64,000 nt of DNA from Rhyzopertha dominica (taxonomy: Eukaryota; Arthropoda; Insecta; Coleoptera; Bostrichidae). This document shows positions 21,005-32,010 of the stretch, in pieces (within the stretch, counting starts at the first letter, position 1; each line of letters starts with the position of its first letter). The position numbers and the translations under genes were made by a program. Below the pieces are notes generated by a model that was given only the letters and a program-made list of their open reading frames with translations, ran no database searches and had not been told where the DNA came from. The stretch is from the NCBI GenBank assembly GCA_025024175.1, contig QCXZ01000047.1, forward strand, positions 62,001-126,000, written 5' to 3'.

Positions 21005-23469
21005 GGGCTAAGTGCCATGATAACTAATAGCTGTTAAAACAAGGCTCAACAGATGTCACGAGAGGTATGTGCCTGCAAGCTGATTCGGCTAAAATGGGCT
21101 AAGTGCCATTAAGGTTAGGTATAGTAAATACCTGTTGAATGTGAACTTAGTTTATGGCAGATAAGCAGATAACATCACTAATAATTAATTGCAATCTTAC
21201 TTTTGAATAAAACTTGTTGGTTGTGCTGAGTTTTAGTCATATCAGAATAAATTAATGTAGGCAGAATAGACAATGGAGTTAAATAGTGACACGGGCAAAA
21301 AACGGAAAAGGGAGAATCAATGCGGGATGAAAGGAAACGTCGTAGAAGTGAAGGAAAACCTTATCTGAACTTTAAAAACGTGTTGGTAGAAGGAAAAACT
21401 GAACCAAAACAAGAGGTATGTACAAAATATTTACTTAACTCTAATATTCAATGTTAGTGCACAATTTTAGAAATTTTTTTTAGATTATGTCTTGTTTCGT
21501 TTCAGTTCAGCTGCAAGTGTAAGTTTCAGTGTGTTGGGGTCCCATATGAACAGAGAAAAGTTCTGTTCCACGATTTCTATGCCCTGAAAGACTATGTGAA
21601 GCAAAACTCCTTTTTGATGGGTCTGATGGTCATCATTCCTGTAAACCGAAGACGTCATGGTCAGTATGATGATGCAAATGAAAGCAGACGGCTAGCTACG
21701 GTTTGTTTTTCATTGCCAGATGGAAATGGTGATGTCGTACAGGTTTGCAGGAATACTTTTATGCATGCCTTCGGTATAAGCAAACGCAGAATTGAAACTC
21801 TCGTGAAAGCTAAAAAAAATGGCGAAGTCGTCTTTAAAGAAAAGCGGGGTAATAAGGCTCAAAACAGCAAGTTCTCAGCTGCAGATGTGGACCTGATTAT
21901 CGAACATGTGAACTCTTTTCCAAGGAACGAAAGTCATTATGGAAGGAGGAAAAGCAATAAGGAGTACTTAGGCCAAGATTTGAACATCAGCAGGCTGTAC
22001 CGTGCCTTTAAAGACAGACACCAAGACTCTAACATCACATACAAGTTTTATTACAGAACCTTTAAAAAACGATTCCCGCAAATCTCGTTCCATAGACCAC
22101 GCACTGATACTTGCTCTAAATGCGATTTACTATCAGCAGAGTTATCAGCGAAACCTGGTGATAGAAAAGCAAAAACCGCTTTATTATTACACCATAGAAA
22201 AGCCGAGAAAGCCAGAGAAGTAATGAAGCAAGATAATAAGTCATCTCAGCTCCCTACTAGTGACGAATCAATGTGTTCGATGGATCTTCAACAAGTTTTA
22301 TCTTTGCCTTCGCTTACCCATAGTCAGATGTTTTATTCTCGTCAGCTTTCATGCTACAATCTATGTGTCCATGTTGGTGATAACAACACGGGGCTCATGT
22401 TTTTATGGCACGAGGGTATGAGTGGTCGAGGTGGTAATGAAATTGCTTCGTGTGTCCTTAAAGCACTCAGCAGACCTGAATTTACAAGGAAACGAAAACT
22501 TACCGTCTGCTCCGATAACTGCATTGGCCAAAATAAAAATAAAATGATGGTATTTCTTTGGATTTATTTGACGATTACGGGCAAGTATGATGAGATTAAC
22601 CAAAAATTTTTGGTATCCGGCCATTCATTTTTGCCCTGTGACAGAGACTTCGCTCAGATCGAGAAGCGTAAAAGAGTTGAAAAGTGTGAAGTTCCCAAAG
22701 ACCTGGTTAAACTTATGGAGAATGCAACACCGAACAACCCCTTCGTGGTTACTACTCTACAACCCGAGGACTTCTTTGACTTCAAACAAGCAGCCGATTC
22801 GTACATCAACACTACAAAATTAAATATTTCCAAATGCAATTGGATTAAAGTTGAAAAGGCAGCACCCGGAGTTGTCAAGACAAGAACAATGTTTAATGAA
22901 CTTGAAGCCTGGAACACCTGCAAGGTTTTAAGAAAGGGGTTACCGTTAATAAAATCAAGGACTTGCTTTTACCGTCACAACCCTGTAAAAATAATTTATC
23001 AGGTGAGAAGAAGAAGGATCTGCAACAGATGCTGCCTTATTTAAAGGAAGAAAATAGAGCATTTTTCGAAGAATTAATAAATTAAAATACCATTGTATTT
23101 TTCTGTTACTCTATAACGCGTAATGTTTTGTATTAAAAGGATTAAAAACTTTTGTATTAATCGATTAATATTTTTTTATTTTCAATTCCTTAATGTTGGA
23201 AAATTACCTAAAAAAACTTGGCATTTCTTAAATTGGCACTTACCTTGTTTTTACTGATAAAGAAATCTCACATAGCACCTTCTTCGTTTTTTGAATAATA
23301 TATTAATTTTCATCCATTATGTGAAGCTAATTCAAAATTGTTTTGCAATAGAGATATAAATCTTACCCTAAGTAATAAACACAAAATTTGGTTTAAGTTT
23401 TTTTATCAATTCTTTTTGAGAAAACAAAAAAATTGAATAACTCAAAATCTTGTTTTTGGGACTTAGCCC
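21005..23469 (+). mobile_element. candidate DUF7869-type transposon B with inverted ends
   Basis: GGGCTAAGTGCC at 21,005-21,016 and again at 21,096-21,107 faces GGACTTAGCCC (23,459-23,469) and GGCACTTACC (23,234-23,243), so both termini carry related inverted motifs. The single long gene lies between. No target duplication was found. Confidence 0.5.
21320..23085 (+). pseudogene. DUF7869-type (transposase-like) gene B, nearly intact
   Basis: Exon 1 (MRDERKRRRSEGKPYLNFKN from 21,320) has a GTATGT donor at 21,416. Exon 2 begins after TTTCAG near 21,505 with SCKCKFQCV, the family cysteine cluster. A long open stretch (21,596-23,044) contains FPRNESHYGRRKSNKEYL, a TDTCSKCD zinc-like pair, MDLQQVLSLP (first Asp candidate), VCSDNCIGQNKNKMMVF (second Asp) and VSGHSFLPCDRDFAQIEK (third acidic block). 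Near 22,995 the frame shifts. The expected C-terminus (KKKDLQQMLPYLKEEN) continues in another frame to a stop at 23,083-23,085. An upstream ATG (21,272) is also out of frame. The best preserved of three copies here. A DDE-like catalytic role is inferred from the acidic spacing. Confidence 0.75.
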
Positions 23470-23729
23470 GTTATTGATGTCCGGTCTTCAATTGTATCAG
23501 AAGACATCAAGAATAGTATACGGATTCATATAAACAAGATACCATGAATAGAAAGTCACTATTGCAGATCTGAAACGAAAAAGAGTATATAGAAGGTTGC
23601 AAAACAATTGCTGAGCTTTATAGGGACTACAAGAATTCTTGTAAAGAACAGAATATTTTGTACTCAAATTATTTGATATACTATACAATATTTAATACAG
23701 AATATAACATCGCATTTTTTAACCCACAA

Positions 23730-24470
23730 AAGAAACAGTGCGTATTTTGTCTTGTTTCCTTAATGCCAATGCAGATGAAAAAGCTCAACTTCAGGAAAAA
23801 TATGACATCCACTTAAAGCGAAAGAGCTTTCCCGCGTGNAAAAGGAAAATGATAAAACGTCAGAGAGTGTAGTTACTGTATATGACCTCCAAGNAGTTTT
23901 GCCATGTCCCACAGGCAATGCGGCAAATAACGAAGTTACCTGCTATTTTGGCACGAGGGACAAGGGCAAAGCGGGGCTAATGAAATTGGAACCTGTATTA
24001 ACAATAATAGCTTACTATTACTATTAACAATAAGGCTTACGTTTAGAATAAATTAATAGACGTAATATTCTACAGCGACAATTGTACGGGGCAAAATAAA
24101 AACAAATGAATTTTGCTTTGTATGTGTTTGAACGACACATCCAAAAATTTAAAAAAGTCCTCTCCAATCCTTCCTGAACAGTATGTGACACTCACCCGGC
24201 AGGTTAAGAAGAATTGCAAACCATATTCAGTACAAGAAATGTGTTACGAAGATTTTTTGTTGCAAAGATGGGTATAAATAATATATTTAAAGACTTTGAA
24301 GGCGAAGTAGTTAAAATCACAGACATGATAGTATTCATGGTAAAGAAGGATCAAATAGGGCAAATTTTTTATAAAAATTCTTACTAGCAGAAGGAATGCT
24401 ATACTGCAAATATTGTAAATTCAAGGCGCAAGAGAAGAGACTTTAATTTACTCGTACTAAGTAAAGCTTA
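23730..24470 (+). pseudogene. DUF7869-type gene C, heavily eroded
   Basis: VVTVYDLQ (with an N) and VLPCPTGNAAN match the first-Asp block of the family. SDNCTGQNKNK (24,078-24,110) matches the second. The GHSFLPCDRDF block is missing. EQYVTLTRQVKKN and a basic tail to about 24,470 follow. Several stops and Ns. Different enough from A and B to be a separate lineage. Confidence 0.55.
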
Positions 24471-24549
24471 CCAAAAGAAATTAAAAATTTCAGAAACCAA
24501 ATAGTATATTTAAATTTAATTTAAATCTTCCCAAATACCTACTTCTTAA

Positions 24550-25065
24550 AATGCATGTCTATGCTGTGCTGTCTACACCTCAACCAACTGCAGATAGTAC
24601 TATTTCGCTGTCATTACAGCTCATCAGTGCAGTTTAGGTCTAGTGTAGACAACACGGCATAGAACTGGTTTTGCTTATATACTAAAGCAATGGTATGATG
24701 AAAGTAAGAATTTAGGATGGCAATGCCATCTGTCAGCATTACACTGACATGATGACAACCTAGCTGCCTTAACGGGAACTACTTCCTAAAGGAAGTGACC
24801 TGTAGCCTGACAAATTGGCATGCAACTGCAGTTGGTTGAGGTGTAGACAGCACAGCATAGACATGCATTTTAATGTATGTTGGTTCTTGCCTGTCAGCAA
24901 AAAGTGCCGTGGGAGCCTGCTGTCAAATTGAAGTATGCAGTTGCATGCCAATTTGTCAGGCTATAGGTCACTTCCTTTAGGAAGTAGTACCCGTTAAGGC
25001 AGCTAGGTGGCTTTGTCATCATGTCAGTGTAATGCTGACAGATGGCATTGCCATCCTAAATTCTT
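24550..25065 (-). mobile_element. hammerhead short retroelement (HHR-1 copy c) with 13-bp target duplication
   Basis: ACCTACTTCTTAA occurs at 24,537-24,549 and 25,066-25,078. Between them is a 516-bp insertion. The minus strand reads the ribozyme and ends in GACATGCATTTT at 24,550. The right-hand part is a second, inverted partial unit that joins at 'caactgca', the ribozyme cleavage-site sequence, so the insertion is a rearranged dimer. A palindrome of the 'ggcaatgccatctgtcagc' block is included. Confidence 0.8.
24586..24634 (-). ncRNA. type-I hammerhead ribozyme, intact core (copy c)
   Basis: Minus strand: stem I AACTGCA, CTGATGA (24,621-24,627), stem II GCTGT/ACAGC with AATG loop, GAAA (24,603-24,606), short stem III AUA/UAU around GUAC, cleavage triplet AUC, and stem I return TGCAGTT, which is fully complementary. 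Predicted cleavage lies between 24,593 and 24,592. All invariant hammerhead nucleotides are present. Flanking CCT/AGG can extend stem I after an internal loop, as in natural type-I forms with loop contacts. Confidence 0.85.
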
Positions 25066-25078
25066 ACCTACTTCTTAA

Positions 25079-25883
25079 GTCTAAATTGTATTAAAGTTAT
25101 ACAGAATTACTAAAATTATTTTGAACAAGACTGTCTCATCCTTCAAAATAAGGCTTAAATTTGCATGCAACTATAAGATTATAGGTTGGCGCTGCAGGCT
25201 AAATTATCAGCAATCCACCTGTAAATATTGAATTTTTTAATTATTTTACAGACTGAGAACTGAGTACCGTTTATTATTTGAAATTTTTAAATGCTTCCCC
25301 TGAAAAGCGGTAAATTTCGAGTTGTGACAGTCTTCTTCCAAACTGACGATATGTCTTGGCATTGAAATTACACTGCTGGCGGTTTTTACTTGCCCGCTAA
25401 TTTGGACGATTTTGCGGTTTCCCGCCTAGTATGTCACTACACTCATTAAAGATTACATGAATCTCTGTGTAATCTATAATCTTACGTAGTCTGTGATCAG
25501 TGGGACAGATTTTCTCTTACTGGCTACCCCCTCGGCAGATTTAATATTTGTATACTGAACAAATTGTCCTCTACCGAGCAAAACAGTTGTACCAAGCTTA
25601 AAAAACGTATAATTCAAAGGACACTTTCTTTTAGGTTACTTTTCACTTGTCAATTTAGGAAGTGTTTTTATTCCTGATGCCTTCTAGGCTTCGTTGTAAC
25701 TCTTTGTTCACACGTACCTTTTAAAACAGATGAGTGCCGCTTATACTCGTACACATATACTATACGAACATTTGTATTTACTAGTATACATTATACTACA
25801 GATAACGCGTAGAATTGCTTTTGGTATCGACTAAAGAATTTATAACATTTCACAAATGACAAAACAGGCTTTTCTGAATATTA
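25079..25883. other. 3' flank of the TGA-interrupted receptor
   Basis: Unique-looking AT-rich sequence with no gene or repeat recognised. Confidence 0.35.
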
Positions 25884-27626
25884 CTAGTCAATATAATATG
25901 CCGTGGTGGTTTTACGGTAGCAGTATACTTCCAAAAGAAACGCAACAAATGCACACGAATGTCCAGCAATCAGCAAACACACAGCTGCCTGGATCTTCTC
26001 CCACTTCAGCGGCCTCCTCTGAAAATCGAGATCCACGTAGGTGGTGTAGAAATTCTGCATGTAACTGTATCCGAACTCGGCTTTAGTGATCCTGTACCAG
26101 TACTTGTCAAAACCATGCTCTTGAAGGTCCATGATGCGTCGATTGAAGTACCATGCCATGGTAGAATTAGGTTGCAGCCCGAACACGGTGGGCAAAGAAT
26201 AAACGCAGTTCTTTAAGACGCGAAGGTGGGTCTTCTCGTAGTCGGTGTAATTTTCAGTGTTCACCAAGAATTTCGAGCCGAAAACTTTGACCACACGTGC
26301 GTACTCATCTAAACCGTTGTTAGTATTGGTCAAACGGTTGGCTATGTCCCGGACCATTGGATTTGATGAGGATTTTAATGCTCTAGAATAAAACCTGAAG
26401 TCGGAGGGGTCACACACGGCTTTCAAATCGGTTTTGAGGAAATCATGTAGTGTACGTATTGGTTTGGAAAATCTTGGGTAAGTCAGAATGCTGCTGAAGC
26501 CTGCAGCGTAAGCAGTAGAAAGCAACAAGAAGGTTATACTAACAGAGATGAAGAAGAAGCACAGGGCTAATTGTTTTAGCGAAGGTCTTCTTGGTGTACC
26601 ACCAAATGTGCCCAATTGGATGATAACAAGGAGCGCTTGAGTAAAATCTTCAAAAACCATCAATTTTCTCCCAATAAAATTGAATTTCGAAATCACCTGC
26701 ATTACTTTTGATCCAGCTAATATAACAATTATAGTTGCCGTCCATAAATTTAGTTGCATCGGTTGAAAAACGTAGGAAAATTTTGGAAGTAACTGTGGCT
26801 TCGGTACCAGGAGAGTGAAACAGATCTGGCCAACTGGATTGGTGAAAGACATGAGTTTATCGAACGAATAGTTGACTGCAGCCATTTGCCAAAATGGACA
26901 TGGTACCAGATCGCTCTTTTTGGTCGCCAGATCGTAAATGCTGGTCTCCCACAGATTCACACCAGCTGTGACTTTAGTATGAAATATATGGTCGATGGAC
27001 CAATCTCTCGTTATTTCTCTTGCAATTCGATACTCTACACCGCTAAATATGCCAGATTTGTTACTGTGAAATGCGTGTGGGGTACAGTTGAACAACGTAA
27101 TTGTCAGCTTACTATTAGGCTTAATGGTTGTCCATGTATTGTTAGAAAAGAAACTTAATTCATCGACTTGTGATGGATGCTTCAAGATGACTTCGTTATT
27201 ACCCCAGCTTACTGCTAATAAACTGCTCGATAAGTATGTTGTAACTAGCAACTCATTCGCAAATGGTCATTTTACATGGGTGGAATTATCATACAGTAAC
27301 ATTACTTTATTAGACAAAAACATATCCTGTACAGCACTTTTACTGTTGGCCAATAATCCTCCACATTTTGTATGCTTGCCACTTTCCAAGCTTTTAACTA
27401 CAACTACAGGAAATCTAGTTGCCATGAATGCAGCTCCGGCAATCCAAGAGGACTCAGTATCTTGCAAGGCAAACGTTACACAATTCTGATCTTTAAAGTA
27501 ACGTTGCATTGTTTTTTCCAAAAGCATTGTTAAATGAGTATTATCCTCGATACGCGAAACTGATAGTCCAGTGCAGGTAATGATTAAAAAATAGGCTTTT
27601 ATGAATGTCGATAGCATATGTAACAA
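25884..27626 (-). pseudogene. divergent ionotropic receptor with a single in-frame TGA (possible readthrough gene)
   Basis: One 581-codon frame covers a whole receptor. Signal peptide MLHMLSTFIKAYFLIITCTG, divergent N-terminus, S1 start (KLTITLFNCTPHAFHSN, FSGVEYRIAREITRDW), TM1 (LWTATIIVILAGSKVMQVIS), pore and TM2 (FGGTPRRPSLKQLALCFF, LLSTAYAAGFSSI), S2 and TM3 (VCLLIAGHSCAFVAFLLEVY). It parallels the intact receptor at 12,849 block for block. The only lesion visible is TGA at codon 120 (27,267-27,269), followed by C. Everything downstream is open, which is unusual for an old pseudogene. Either a very recent pseudogene, a sequencing error, or a readthrough gene. UGA-C is the leakiest stop context, and a readthrough ionotropic receptor is known in Drosophila sechellia. 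Confidence 0.8.
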
Positions 27627-28019
27627 TGATGGTTACTCGTTTTGTATGTAAACAGTACTGATCCTAATTTTTGTGTAACATTATCGAAATGCGCCAGTAA
27701 TTGCTACCTCTAACAAACTTTTACTTTCCAACCGATTTTCTTTCGACGTCAATTGCTACTCCAATTATTTACAAGTCGATTACTGCTTTAAGTAAACGGC
27801 AACATAGGTTTATTCTTGAAGTAGCTAGAGGCGCAATAATTGAAAACAATAAAATATGTTTCATTTCTATCAAAAGTACTTATATCATTATGTAACAATT
27901 GTAATTATTAGGTAATTGCCAGAAATGATAAAGAAACTGTAGGTGTATGTGTATATGTGGCATTTGGCAGACAAGGCTAAACATTCCGGCAGGTTTAAGA
28001 CATCTAACGGGGGAAAGGC
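27627..28019. other. 5' flank of the TGA-interrupted receptor
   Basis: Non-coding. The promoter on the minus strand would lie here. Nothing specific was recognised. Confidence 0.35.
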
Positions 28020-29219
28020 GTTAACAAGTGGCAAAAATTTTGGTAGAATGAGTACCAATTAACTTTCAAAGAAATCTTGCACTGGAAGTCGGAAACGATG
28101 ACCCAAAATTAATAACAGTACCCTCTATCGAATCCTTTCGAAAATATGGAGAAGAGTTTACTAATCCTGGTGTGGCCAAGACACAGTATCCCGTGAAAAG
28201 ATTAAATACTCTTCAGTTTACAGCACCATACAGCACTGAAATGTATCATCTCTCTTATTGCAAACTTTGATTTAAAGTACTAGACTCTAGAATAGTTGGT
28301 TACTTACAATACCTAAATAAAATCAAGCAAAATAACTCTTTCGAAACTTGCCGTTCATGCTACAGGAAATTTGGAGAAAAAAATTGGCAGGCCATACGGA
28401 AACCTTTCCGGAAATAAATTGATGTACGCCGGAGTAATTTATATAGGTCATAAATATGGGCTATTTCCCGTTGTCCAAATGCTGACGGAATCAAATACTA
28501 CAGATTCAATTGCAACGTGGTTACAATTATGGAAACACAATAGAGCACTTGCGCCAGAAATAGCTGTCTGCTATCACTCGCTTGCATTGATTGGTTCTTT
28601 AATAAAATATATCTGCATAAATATCTTGAGGAAATGCTATGTTTGCTTAAGATTACCGATGAAATGTCTTGTTTCACCCTGTTTCATAAGAATTAACTAA
28701 GCCCATGTGATGAAGATTGCATCTTCTTGGGAAAGCTTAAACAAAAGACCAAGAAGATTAAGAGAATGTTATATGCAGTGCATGTCTTTACTCTGCAAAA
28801 TCACTAAAATAGAAGATGCTGAGAAACTAACTGAAGGGTTGTTAGAAGTCTCAAATAGTGAATTTGTGGGAATAAATTCCACGGGCAACAACATTCTAGC
28901 ACAGCACACAAAACATTTTTGGGTAACTTGGTGGCCCATTTTGAGACCATTGACACATCTAACAATGAAACTCTTGAATCATACAATAAATTCTATCAAT
29001 GGAAGTGATTCGCACATAAGTGGCAGTGCAAATATTAAAAATTGGATTGAGGGTCTCAGGAACAAAAGTTTACAACAGTGCCAAATACAGACAGAACACA
29101 ATTTTTACCACTGTCCAGAGTTTTCAGACAATCTATGCCGATTTTTGAGGACACTACTGCTTCAGTCGAGCGTTTTTAAATATACAGATGCTACTGAAAG
29201 TAGGGGAGAAGGGGGCTAG
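28020..29219 (+). pseudogene. transposase-like gene remnant, family not fixed
   Basis: Three plus-strand pieces run in order. VPSIESFRKYGEEFTNPG and a following block lie at about 28,050-28,260. YAGVIYIGHKYGLFPVVQML and ATWLQLWKHNRALAPEIAVC lie in 28,371-28,600, followed by HSLALI where transposon proteins of this kind often show CD.S.AL. A C-terminal part (28,707-29,219) has HISGSANIKNWIEG and FYHCPEFSDNLCRFLRTLL. The arrangement recalls MULE-related transposon proteins of invertebrates, but I cannot name the family. Frame breaks near 28,270, 28,640 and 28,700 make it non-functional. Confidence 0.4.
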
Positions 29220-29489
29220 TTGTCTGAAATACTAGTTGTTACATGCATTCAAACTCCACCTTGCTGTAAAATCAAGTTTTATACAAATACTATCGGTAAA
29301 AAGTATACTAAAGAGGGTTATCACAATACGTTTTGTTCGTTTCGACTTTCATATGAACCGTGAGAAATCTTTGTTTAAAAACTGACATAGGTAGGTACAT
29401 TTTTGACCAAATCCTAATTATTTTTATCTCATATTAAGTAAGTCATCAAAGAAGTCATAGAAGCATAACCGTTAGAGTTCGCAGTTTCC

Positions 29490-29870
29490 CTAAACCGCCG
29501 ATTACCTCAAGCATTGCGAGTGTTGATTGGTTTAGAAGATTTATCAAGAGGCATAACACGTAGTGTTAGAAAACTAGAAGCTACGAGTTTAACTAGAACT
29601 TCAAGTTTTAGCGAAGTTAACACAAGAAAGTTCTTCACAAATTTAACTGCTGCTCAGGATCGTCATAATTTTGCCCCAAGTACATATGTAACGTAGACGA
29701 ATTAGGTGTCGCTACCGTTCAGAGACCAGAAAGTGTTGCTGCCAGAAAGGGGGTTAAGCAGATAGGCTCAAAGACGTCGGCAGAACGTGGAAGTTTAGTC
29801 ACCATCGCACTGAGTGCGTTTTTTCGTATTTCTATCAGGAAGTGGATCGGAACTTGAAATTTACGCCTGG
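29490..29870 (+). pseudogene. pogo/Jerky-type DDE transposase fragment
   Basis: KLEATSLTRTSSFSEVNTRK followed by FFTNLTA and then NVDELGVATVQRP with ARKGVKQIGSKTSAERGSLV match the segment around the first Asp of pogo/Jerky transposases (NVDETG.STV, GERG.LVT). A stop (29,694-29,696) and a small frame change separate the halves. The rest of the DDE domain is absent. Confidence 0.7.
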
Positions 29871-29984
29871 CTTCAATACATAGCTTAGTGATAAATTAGA
29901 CTAAAAATAAGTGGCAAAAATGAAAAAGACAGGACATGTTCAATTCGTTTTGACGAAATCGGTCTAATAGTGAACATAGAGTGC

Positions 29985-30760
29985 ACAAAAGAACTAGACT
30001 AATGGAAGGATTAGAAGATCTGGGTAATTTGGGGCACTTCCATAAAAAATGCGAATTACGCACTTGTATTCATTGCTCGAGGAATTTGCAAGGCTTGGAA
30101 GTTACCGTTGGCCCACTTTTTATCAAATAACGGTGTTAAAAGCGCATGATTATGCCTTGTGATAAAAGCAATAGATGAAGCCTTGGTCTCAGAGAGTTTG
30201 CGATCAAGGAACAAGTAACCAGAGCGCCTTCAAAAATTTAGATGTGAGTTGGGAAAAGCCTAGCTTTTATCTAAACGAACAGTTTTGCCATATACGAACA
30301 CTTTATTAATCTTTATTCAGGAGATTATTCACTGGACGACAAAACAATATGTTTCTCTAATATCAAGTCCGTGTATCAAATAGATAAGAAGAATGACAAA
30401 AGAGATATTTATTGAAGATCAGAGACAAGGATATCTGCCTAAATTATCTTCTAAATATGAGCGTCAAATTAGCTACTCAATTGCTAAGCCACGGTGTTGC
30501 AGCTACAATTAGAACATGTGTAGAAACAGGTAAACTACAAAGTCATTCCATACTGCTGACTTCGTTGATTTAGTTGACAAAATATTTTACTGCTCAAACA
30601 GCAAAAGTTTGTTTTCAAAAAATCCTTATTCATGCTCTCATCATGGGCTTACCTCTTGAAAGTTATCATTTGATAAAAATGTTATCACTAGAAGCGCAAG
30701 GCCCAACATGGAATATTTTGATTACTTTGAAACGATCCTAACGCAGTTTTGGTAATACAT
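29985..30760 (+). pseudogene. P-element/THAP9-type transposase remnant
   Basis: Broken plus-strand frames show EGLEDLGN, ALVFIARGICKAWKLPLAHF, then VCDQGTSNQSAFKNL (about 30,198-30,242). The RG..K.WK.P..Y/F and VCDQG.SN motifs are hallmarks of P-element and THAP9 transposases. HTADFVDLVDKIFYCSNSKS (about 30,560-30,620) matches the later T..FV...D.LFD..N block. No THAP zinc finger was found. Multiple stops make it dead. Confidence 0.7.
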
Positions 30761-30939
30761 TTAGGGACATCACATACAACCAATAGTCGCGTGTTCCGCA
30801 CGACTGTGGTAAAACTTGCTCAACAATGCAGGAACTATTTGTATTGCCCTCGGAAAGACAAAATAAAAGCCATTTACCAATTCCATTCCGATAAAGGTAC
30901 GGTAATGTAGTTTCGATAATAAACTGCCTTGAAATACAA

Positions 30940-31310
30940 AAATTAAAATGACAAGTAATCCGGTACATCAGGCACTTGCATGGTCCCACTATAAAAAAGC
31001 TAATACAATAAAATATCTCATTTCATGCACACCAGTTGGATTGGTGAATCATGTATCTACTGGGTTTGGTGCGAGAACTACCGACGTTGTTATTGTTAAA
31101 GAATCCACATATTTACAGAAGGTTTCTGATGGACAAGAAGTAGTGGCCGACAGAGGCTTCAAAAAGGTAGCAACATTGTTTAAGTCACAAAGAATGTACT
31201 TTAGTTTGCCCTCTATCAGTTTATGCAGGTGTGAAAAATATCAAAGAAGAAGTGAAAAAAGCAAAAAGACTTGCGGCATTGGCAGGCTCAGACATAATTT
31301 AATGTCATAA
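30940..31310 (+). pseudogene. DDE_Tnp_4 transposase fragment (ISL2EU/Harbinger-like)
   Basis: AWSHYKKANTIKYLISCTPV, GLVNHVSTGFGARTTDVVIV and VVADRGFKKVATLF match the order W..YK...T.K.L....P.G.....S..GGR.SD, then ..ADRGF of DDE_Tnp_4 nucleases, with the ADRGF Asp retained. The N-terminal half is absent and the C-terminus (RHNLMS) is truncated before the usual VER.I.R.K block. It abuts the P-element remnant, so one has landed in or beside the other. Confidence 0.7.
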
Positions 31311-31699
31311 ATTAATTATATTATAAATCATCAAGACCATATTATAGAAGTGCAAATATAATTTTTTTACTTTTATTTAACAAACTGTTTTCTAAACACT
31401 AAATGATATATACAATGGGATCAGAACGATTTACACTTATCAAACATACATTTATAATAATTTTTATCACAGTCTACAAAACTTATTTTATTTTGATTTA
31501 GACGTTTCAAAGTCTTGCTTCGCAACACAAAATGCAGCTCTCTTCTGCTCAAAAATATGCATCTGCATTTCAATTTGAGCCATGTATTTTGCTCTTATTT
31601 GTCCATCGTGACTGCACGGTCTTCTCGGATGCAGAACACTTTTCTTCCACTGCGGTCGTCACAACCAGTGCAAGGTACCGTTACAACGCGAATTACCAC

Positions 31700-32010
31700 C
31701 CATAGGCGAACCCGACAGAACGGGTAAGCCGAACACTAAAAACTATGTTAGCAAGTTATGTCTCTGATAATCACAGAATTTGGAACCAGAACTTGGCCAA
31801 AATAGCTTGTGCAATAAGAACAGCTAAACACGAGTCTATTGGTGAATCGCCTTATTTTGTTAACTTTGGCCGACGCATGATTTTGAGTGGTGAGGAATAC
31901 GACAATATTCTTTCTTTGAAAATGCCCAAAGCAACAAAGAGAAGAAAGTTGTTACGTGTCAAATTGACACTAAAAAAAAAACTAGTATGCATTGCAACTG
32001 GCTCTTGGTA
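31700..32010 (+). pseudogene. LTR-retrotransposon integrase fragment (catalytic core end)
   Basis: LASYVSDNHRIWNQNLAKIA, then AIRTAKHESIGESPYFVNFG and R, resemble the end of the integrase core of Ty3/Gypsy-type insect elements (K..L..YV...HR.WD..L..I..A.....H...G.SPF...FGR). A frame change lies just upstream at about 31,740. Coding similarity stops near 31,935. Confidence 0.6.
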
